Source: an uncultured Eubacteriales bacterium (lineage in GTDB: Bacteria; Bacillota; Clostridia; Oscillospirales; Butyricicoccaceae). From it: a stretch of DNA of 64,000 nucleotides. Below are positions 60,188 to 64,000 of this stretch, in pieces. The DNA is taken from contig CAKRRK010000001.1 of the NCBI GenBank assembly GCA_934395135.1, forward strand, positions 186,001-250,000, written 5' to 3'. Below the pieces are notes generated by a model. The model was given only the letters and a program-made list of their open reading frames with translations, ran no database searches and was not told the DNA's origin. The stretch's first letter is position 1. Each line of letters begins with the position of its first letter. Position numbers and translations under genes: made by a program.

Positions 60188-61279
60188 CTAAAGCATGGTA
60201 TTTGTTTGACGATATTGTTCCCGGGAAAAAATGCCTTTGGCAATGAGCACGTCGGCCAGGGTATCGGCAGAATGCTTCATCCCGGCGCCAAGGGCCAGAT
60301 AGGAAACGTACACCATATTGTCCCGGTAAAAATACCGCTGTGCCTGGATCGCGGCGGCGTCTGCCGGGGAAAGCACGCCGGCTGTCTGGGCAAAGTCTAC
60401 CGCGCTGTTCCAGACAAAATCCCCCGCGCCGTCGTCATATTGCAGCGCCCGCAGAATAAACGTCAGAAACTGATTGCCTGTCATAATCCCGTTGGGAGTA
60501 TAGGTGGTGGCGGACGTTCCGTTTGTATAACCCATGTGATACGCATAGGCCACATAGCGGTCTGCCCAGGCGGGGACGTCTGCAAACGGATGGCTTCCGC
60601 CATAGGAAAGAGCCGCCTCTTCTTCTCCCAAAAGCCGAAGCAGCATGACAACTCCTTCAATCCGCGTGGACTGCCGATCCAGTTCATATCCCGTTTCCGT
60701 GCCGCGGAACAGTCCCAGGGAATACAATGCGTCGCCATAGCTTGTATATTGCACCAAATACGATTCTCCGTCAGCTTTGGAGAAGGTTCCCTTTGCATAT
60801 ACAGCACCTGCCGAAACCGCAGTAAAAGACGCCGTTGTCTCCTCCGGCACCAGGTAGCTGTGGTATTGGATGAGGCTTCCTGCCTGCAATTCACTGCCTG
60901 CGGTAAGATCCAGCACCCTGCCGCCGGACAGAGACACTGTGCCGGACCACACAAACAGCTGTGTTCCCGTTCCGCCGGAAATCACCGTGCCCGGCTGTAC
61001 CGGTACTTTGGTATATCCTCCGCCGGCCGGCGCAAGGAGATCGGCCGCATAGGCGGCATATTCTTCCGTTGTTTGCGGAACGGCGGTTTCCGCCTCCGCT
61101 GCCGCAAGCGCCGCCGCCGTCTTTTCCGCCGCGGTGTTTACCACGCTGGAACGATAGGTACTGTCAAGATAACTTTTGGAAATCAGCGGGTCGCTTTTGG
61201 TGCCGGCCGTACCCGCCGCAACGGCAGTTATGACCAGCGCCGCCGCAGCCAGCGCGGCAACTATACTTTTTCTCTTCAT
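60188..61279 (-). CDS. Secreted SLH-type protein
   Basis: The 363-residue protein has a signal peptide (KRKSIVAALAAAALVITAVA), an Ala-rich spacer (EKTAAALAAAEAETAVPQT), a beta-rich middle domain (PVQPGTVISGGTGTQLFVWS, LDLTAGSELQAGSLIQYHSY), and SLH repeats in the C-terminal half with ALYSLGLFRG, EGVVMLLRLLGEEEAAL, HPFADVPAWADRYVAYAYH and NQFLTFILRALQY. It is probably surface bound. The ATG at 61279 follows GGAGAG; upstream extension to 61588 lies within the rex terminator. It is 62 bases downstream of the Cys-rich peptide start. Confidence 0.8.
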   Translation of the reverse strand: MKRKSIVAALAAAALVITAVAAGTAGTKSDPLISKSYLDSTYRSSVVNTAAEKTAAALAAAEAETAVPQTTEEYAAYAADLLAPAGGGYTKVPVQPGTVISGGTGTQLFVWSGTVSLSGGRVLDLTAGSELQAGSLIQYHSYLVPEETTASFTAVSAGAVYAKGTFSKADGESYLVQYTSYGDALYSLGLFRGTETGYELDRQSTRIEGVVMLLRLLGEEEAALSYGGSHPFADVPAWADRYVAYAYHMGYTNGTSATTYTPNGIMTGNQFLTFILRALQYDDGAGDFVWNSAVDFAQTAGVLSPADAAAIQAQRYFYRDNMVYVSYLALGAGMKHSADTLADVLIAKGIFSREQYRQTNTML

Positions 61280-61418
61280 GCAGGCGGACTCTCCTCTCTT
61301 TGTCAACTGATTTTTTTCTATTATACGACAGATTCGGCGGTTATGCAATGCAAACCCCATTCTCTTTGTCAAAAGTCTGCCCTGTGCGCAGAATCCCCAG
61401 GATGTCAAGCGCAGCAAA

Positions 61419-61454
61419 AACCCGATACCCGCAGAAAACTGCGGATACCGGGTT
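61419..61454 (-). terminator. rex terminator
   Basis: A 16-base imperfect stem (61419-61434 with 61439-61454) with loop AAAA; on the minus strand followed by TTTTTGC. Confidence 0.85.
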
Positions 61455-61482
61455 CTATGTGTTGTTTCGGTACAGACCGTTA

Positions 61483-62109
61483 TTATTCCACTTTGTAGCA
61501 AAGTGTCATAAGGCTGTCGGAAAAATGAACGTTTTCCACCGCAACCCCGCACTCCTCGCTTTTTATATCCACATTGGTAAAGTTCCAAATGCCCTTAATC
61601 CCGCTTTTTACCAGGGTATCCGCCATGCTGTTGGCGAAATCCCTCGGTATGGTGAGCACCGCAATGTCCGGCTTCTCTTTTTTTACATAGTCTTCCAATT
61701 CGGACACCGGCCGGATGGTAATGTCGCCGAACGTTCTTCCGATAATGTCCTTGCTGGCATCAAACCCACAAATCAGCCGGAACCCGCAGCCAAAAAAATT
61801 GAAATTTTTGATCAGCGCTTTTCCAATGTTACCAATTCCAATGATCACGGCCGTGCGGTTTTTATGCAGTCCTAAAATACGGGAAAGCTCCTCCAGCAGC
61901 TTTTCCACGTTGTAACCGTATCCCTGTTGACCGAACCCGCCAAAGCAGTTGAGATCCTGCCGGATCTGCGAGGCGGTGATGCCCATCGTCGCGGCAAGTT
62001 CCTTGGAGGATATTCTCGCCACATTTTTCTCTTTCAGGTCGGAAATGTATCGATAGTAACGAGGTATACGGTTAATGACGGTCTGCGAAATTTCTTTATT
62101 TTTTTCCAC
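61483..62109 (-). CDS. rex: Redox-sensing transcriptional repressor Rex
   Basis: Rex represses fermentation and respiration genes when NADH is low relative to NAD+. The 208-residue protein has an N-terminal winged helix (VINRIPRYYRYISDLKEKNVARISSKELAATMGITASQIRQDLNCFGGFGQQGYGY) and a Rossmann domain with GIGNIGKALIKNF and TIPRDFANSMADTLVKSGIKGIWNFTNVDI. It is 17 bases downstream of icd and shares its promoter, which holds a Rex-like operator. Confidence 0.97.
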   Translation of the reverse strand: MEKNKEISQTVINRIPRYYRYISDLKEKNVARISSKELAATMGITASQIRQDLNCFGGFGQQGYGYNVEKLLEELSRILGLHKNRTAVIIGIGNIGKALIKNFNFFGCGFRLICGFDASKDIIGRTFGDITIRPVSELEDYVKKEKPDIAVLTIPRDFANSMADTLVKSGIKGIWNFTNVDIKSEECGVAVENVHFSDSLMTLCYKVE

Positions 62110-62126
62110 GTATAGCCTCCTTCTGT

Positions 62127-63275
62127 CTACAATGATTTTATGGTTTCCAGTACATAGTTTGTAAATTCTTCCCCGGTTGCCCCGTCGCTTCTGCCGGTGC
62201 AGACATACTTCTTATCCTGGAACATACAGATATCCAGCGCGGTTTCCAGCTTCTTTGCAAGCTCCACTTCACCAATGTGCTCCAGCAGCATAACAGACGC
62301 CCGCAAAATGGAGCATGGATCCGCATAAATATCCCGCCCTTCCTGCACCATCCGCGGCGCCGAGCCATGGATGGCCTCAAACATCGCATACCGTTTGCCG
62401 ATGTTGGCGGAGCCGGCCGTACCAACGCCGCCCTGCAGTTCCGCCGCTTCGTCTGTAATGATATCCCCATACAGGTTCGGCAGCACCACAACCTTAAAGT
62501 CACGGCGGCGGTTTTCATCCAGCAGCTTCGCCGTCATAATGTCGATGTACCAGTCGTCAAACCGCACCTCCGGGTATTCCTCTGCGATTTTCTGGCAGGT
62601 TTTCAGAAATTTGCCGTCGGTAGTTTTTATGATATTGGCCTTTGTTACCGCCGTCACGCGGTTCTTTCCGGTCTTTCTTGCATAATCGAATGCCAGCCGC
62701 GCAATCCGTTCGCATCCCTCTGACGTAGCCACGGTAAAGTCAATGGCAAGGTCTTCCGTCACATTGACCCCCAGGCTGCCCACCGCGTAACCGCCTTCTG
62801 TATTTTCCCGGTAAAATGTCCAGTCAATGCCCTGTTCCGGAATTTTGACCGGCCGCACGTTTGCAAACAGGTCCAGCGCCTTGCGCATCGCCACATTGGC
62901 GCTTTCCACATTCGGCAGGCCGTCGCCCGCTCTCGGCGTTGTAGTAGGGCCTTTCAAAATGACGTGGCAGGCTTTCAGTTCTTCCATAGTGTCCGGCGGA
63001 ATCGCGCAGCCAAGTTCCGCCCGCCGTTCGATTGTCAACCCGTCAATCACGCGAAATTCCACTTTTCCCGCTTTTACTTTATCGTCCAGCAGGGTTTGCA
63101 GCGCCATCATCGCCGTCTGCGTGAGCCGCGGTCCGATGCCGTCGCCGCCACACACGCCGATGATGATTTTATCCAGCTTGCTGTAGTCGATAAAATCCCC
63201 TTGGGCTTTCATTGCCTCTACCCGGGCAAGCTGCATGGTGATAATCTCTTCAAAACGTTCCATTGCCATATTCAT
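62127..63275 (-). CDS. Isocitrate/isopropylmalate dehydrogenase family protein, probable NAD-dependent isocitrate dehydrogenase
   Basis: The 382-residue protein has GVCGGDGIGPRLT near residue 40, the substrate loop VESANVAMRKALDLFANVRPVK, TFYRENTEGGYAVG, TKANIIKTTDGKFL, and DWYIDIMTAKLL followed by LPNLYGDIITDEAAELQGGVGTAGSANIG. This is the family pattern with SxNVxxR in the isocitrate-like form. Adjacent aconitase supports isocitrate as substrate. The ATG at 63275 has GGAGG at 9 bases; a GTG at 63281 is too close. It is the first gene of icd-rex. Confidence 0.9.
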   Translation of the reverse strand: MNMAMERFEEIITMQLARVEAMKAQGDFIDYSKLDKIIIGVCGGDGIGPRLTQTAMMALQTLLDDKVKAGKVEFRVIDGLTIERRAELGCAIPPDTMEELKACHVILKGPTTTPRAGDGLPNVESANVAMRKALDLFANVRPVKIPEQGIDWTFYRENTEGGYAVGSLGVNVTEDLAIDFTVATSEGCERIARLAFDYARKTGKNRVTAVTKANIIKTTDGKFLKTCQKIAEEYPEVRFDDWYIDIMTAKLLDENRRRDFKVVVLPNLYGDIITDEAAELQGGVGTAGSANIGKRYAMFEAIHGSAPRMVQEGRDIYADPCSILRASVMLLEHIGEVELAKKLETALDICMFQDKKYVCTGRSDGATGEEFTNYVLETIKSL

Positions 63276-63299
63276 AATCACATTCCTCCAACAGATTTT

Positions 63300-63340
63300 A
63301 TTGTATCAAATTTGGAATATGTTTGTCAAGAAAATAACAA
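63300..63340 (-). promoter_or_regulatory. icd-rex promoter with overlapping Rex-like operator
   Basis: On the minus strand TTGACA (63329-63324) and TACAAT (63305-63300) are 18 bases apart. TTGTTA-TTTTCT-TGACAA (63340-63323) matches the clostridial Rex motif TTGTTAA-N4-TTAACAA at 12 of 14 fixed positions and overlaps the -35. Rex binding would block the promoter. Confidence 0.7.
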
Positions 63341-63341
63341 A

Positions 63342-63370
63342 CAAGGACACGCAAAAACAGCGTGTCCTTG
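63342..63370 (-). terminator. Terminator after the aconitase gene
   Basis: A perfect 11-bp stem (63342-63352 with 63360-63370). On the minus strand TTTGTTATTTTC follows. It overlaps by two bases only with the Rex-like operator edge and isolates icd-rex from acn. Confidence 0.75.
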
Positions 63371-63376
63371 CCGATC

Positions 63377-64000
63377 TTATGCCTGCTGGGCTTTTGTATA
63401 GTTCAGCGTGCCGCCGGCCAGCAGGGCGCTGCGCTGCCGCTGAGAAATGTCGCAGTCTGCCTGGAAGGTATGTCCGCCGGCACAAACGGTTACCGCACCG
63501 CCTGCTTCAATTTCCGCCCGAATATGAGGCAGGGTGATTTCATCCAAAAGATTTACCTTGTCATAGTCTGCAGGGTCTGCAAACGTCAGGGGGATGATGC
63601 CGGAATTCACCAGATTTGCCTTATGAATGCGGGCAAAAGATTTTGCCAGCACTGCGCGCACGCCGAGGTACAACGGCACCAGCGCGGCATGCTCTCTGGA
63701 GGAACCCTGCCCGTAGTTTGCGCCGCCGATAATGACGCCGCCGCCCTGGGCCTTGCACCGTTCCGGAAATTCCGGATCCACATTGATAAAGCAATAGTTG
63801 GAATAATACGGGATATTGGAACGATATGGCAGAAGCTTGGAGCCTGCCGGCAGGATATGGTCTGTGGTAATATTATCCTCCGTTTTCAACACGATTTTTC
63901 CGGTATAAGCGGATTCCAGCGTCTTTCCAAGCGGGAACGGCTTGATGTTCGGCCCCCGCTGCACCTCCACCTCATCCGGATTTTCTGACGGGGAAATAAT
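63377..64000 (-). CDS. Aconitate hydratase, C-terminal swivel part (5' truncated by window edge)
   Basis: The frame is open to the right edge. The visible 207 residues include TEDNITTDHILPAGSKLLPYRSNIPYYSNYCFI, GGVIIGGANYGQGSSREHAALVPLYLGVRAVLAKSFARIHKANLVNSGIIPLTF, and the end GHTFQADCDISQRQRSALLAGG, the swivel domain of aconitase of the type with a single chain. It converts citrate to isocitrate for the adjacent dehydrogenase. The [4Fe-4S] half lies outside the window. Confidence 0.95.
   Translation of the reverse strand: MISPSENPDEVEVQRGPNIKPFPLGKTLESAYTGKIVLKTEDNITTDHILPAGSKLLPYRSNIPYYSNYCFINVDPEFPERCKAQGGGVIIGGANYGQGSSREHAALVPLYLGVRAVLAKSFARIHKANLVNSGIIPLTFADPADYDKVNLLDEITLPHIRAEIEAGGAVTVCAGGHTFQADCDISQRQRSALLAGGTLNYTKAQQA

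Overview
The window reads as chromosomal core DNA of a low-to-mid GC, endospore-type Firmicute of class Clostridia (an Oscillospirales-like gut anaerobe is my best guess, by inference). The reasons are a SigH-type sigma factor, S-layer homology (SLH) proteins, a glmS ribozyme, Rex, a FeoA-FeoA-FeoB-Cys-rich iron operon, CarD, a CD1247-type acidic protein, RqcH/NFACT, YqeG, TrmK and Nif3. Promoters have consensus TTGACA-17-TATAAT form and ribosome binding sites are AGGAGG-like, with frequent GTG/TTG starts. There are no rRNA, tRNA or CRISPR arrays and no intact insertion sequence or phage.

Layout. 1-6.3 kb: a DNA repair nuclease cut by the left edge, lexA-recG under apparent LexA boxes, an orphan protein made only of the C-terminal half of an iron alcohol dehydrogenase, and a beta-CASP RNase-like enzyme. 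6.3-8.7 kb: a BlaI/BlaR1-like repressor and membrane peptidase with a perfect 12+12 bp operator. 8.9-12.7 kb: nrdR, a TIM-barrel isomerase-like gene and secDF. 12.8-16.4 kb: an HxxxDG acyltransferase plus zinc-ribbon membrane protein pair, then an ECF sigma factor with an RsgI-like transmembrane anti-sigma factor that ends in an acidic repeat tail. 16.6-19.6 kb: the feo operon with three copies of a GTTAG-N6-CTAAC operator. 19.6-24.6 kb: decayed genes, carD, an ArsC/Spx-like gene, a divergent MFS/AraC pair, and an AT-richer stretch with a GNAT gene next to the 3' end of guaA.

24.6-33.5 kb: guaA, an SLH protein, a two-component system with its ABC transporter, and a self-regulated XRE/membrane protein pair. 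33.6-38.6 kb: rqcH, nif3, trmK, small zinc-ribbon proteins and sigH. 38.7-44.4 kb: glmS with its self-cleaving ribozyme, glmM and ruvCAB. 44.6-48.3 kb: a Na/Pi cotransporter and a patch of small or broken genes. 48.3-54.9 kb: a minus-strand operon (aminotransferase, trpS, a TagO/WecA-like transferase, wecB, a secreted protein, an aluminium-resistance-type PLP enzyme). 55-59 kb: CD1247-like gene, efp, pepP-like peptidase, aroQ, an endonuclease-IV-like TIM barrel and yqeG. 59.1-64 kb: an unrecognised 254-residue protein, a 53-residue Cys-rich membrane peptide, a second SLH protein, and acn-icd-rex.

How parts work together. GlmS and GlmM make glucosamine-1-phosphate for UDP-GlcNAc, which WecB and the TagO/WecA-like enzyme use for wall polymers. 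Aconitase and isocitrate dehydrogenase sit directly upstream of rex, and a near-consensus clostridial Rex operator overlaps the icd promoter, so NADH production and NADH sensing appear to be wired together. No single large undescribed system is evident. The best candidates for new biology are the RsgI-like acidic-tail sensor, the orphan alcohol dehydrogenase domain, the acyltransferase/zinc-ribbon pair, the ABC/two-component promoter with a perfect 19-bp inverted repeat, and the Rex-controlled icd-rex unit.
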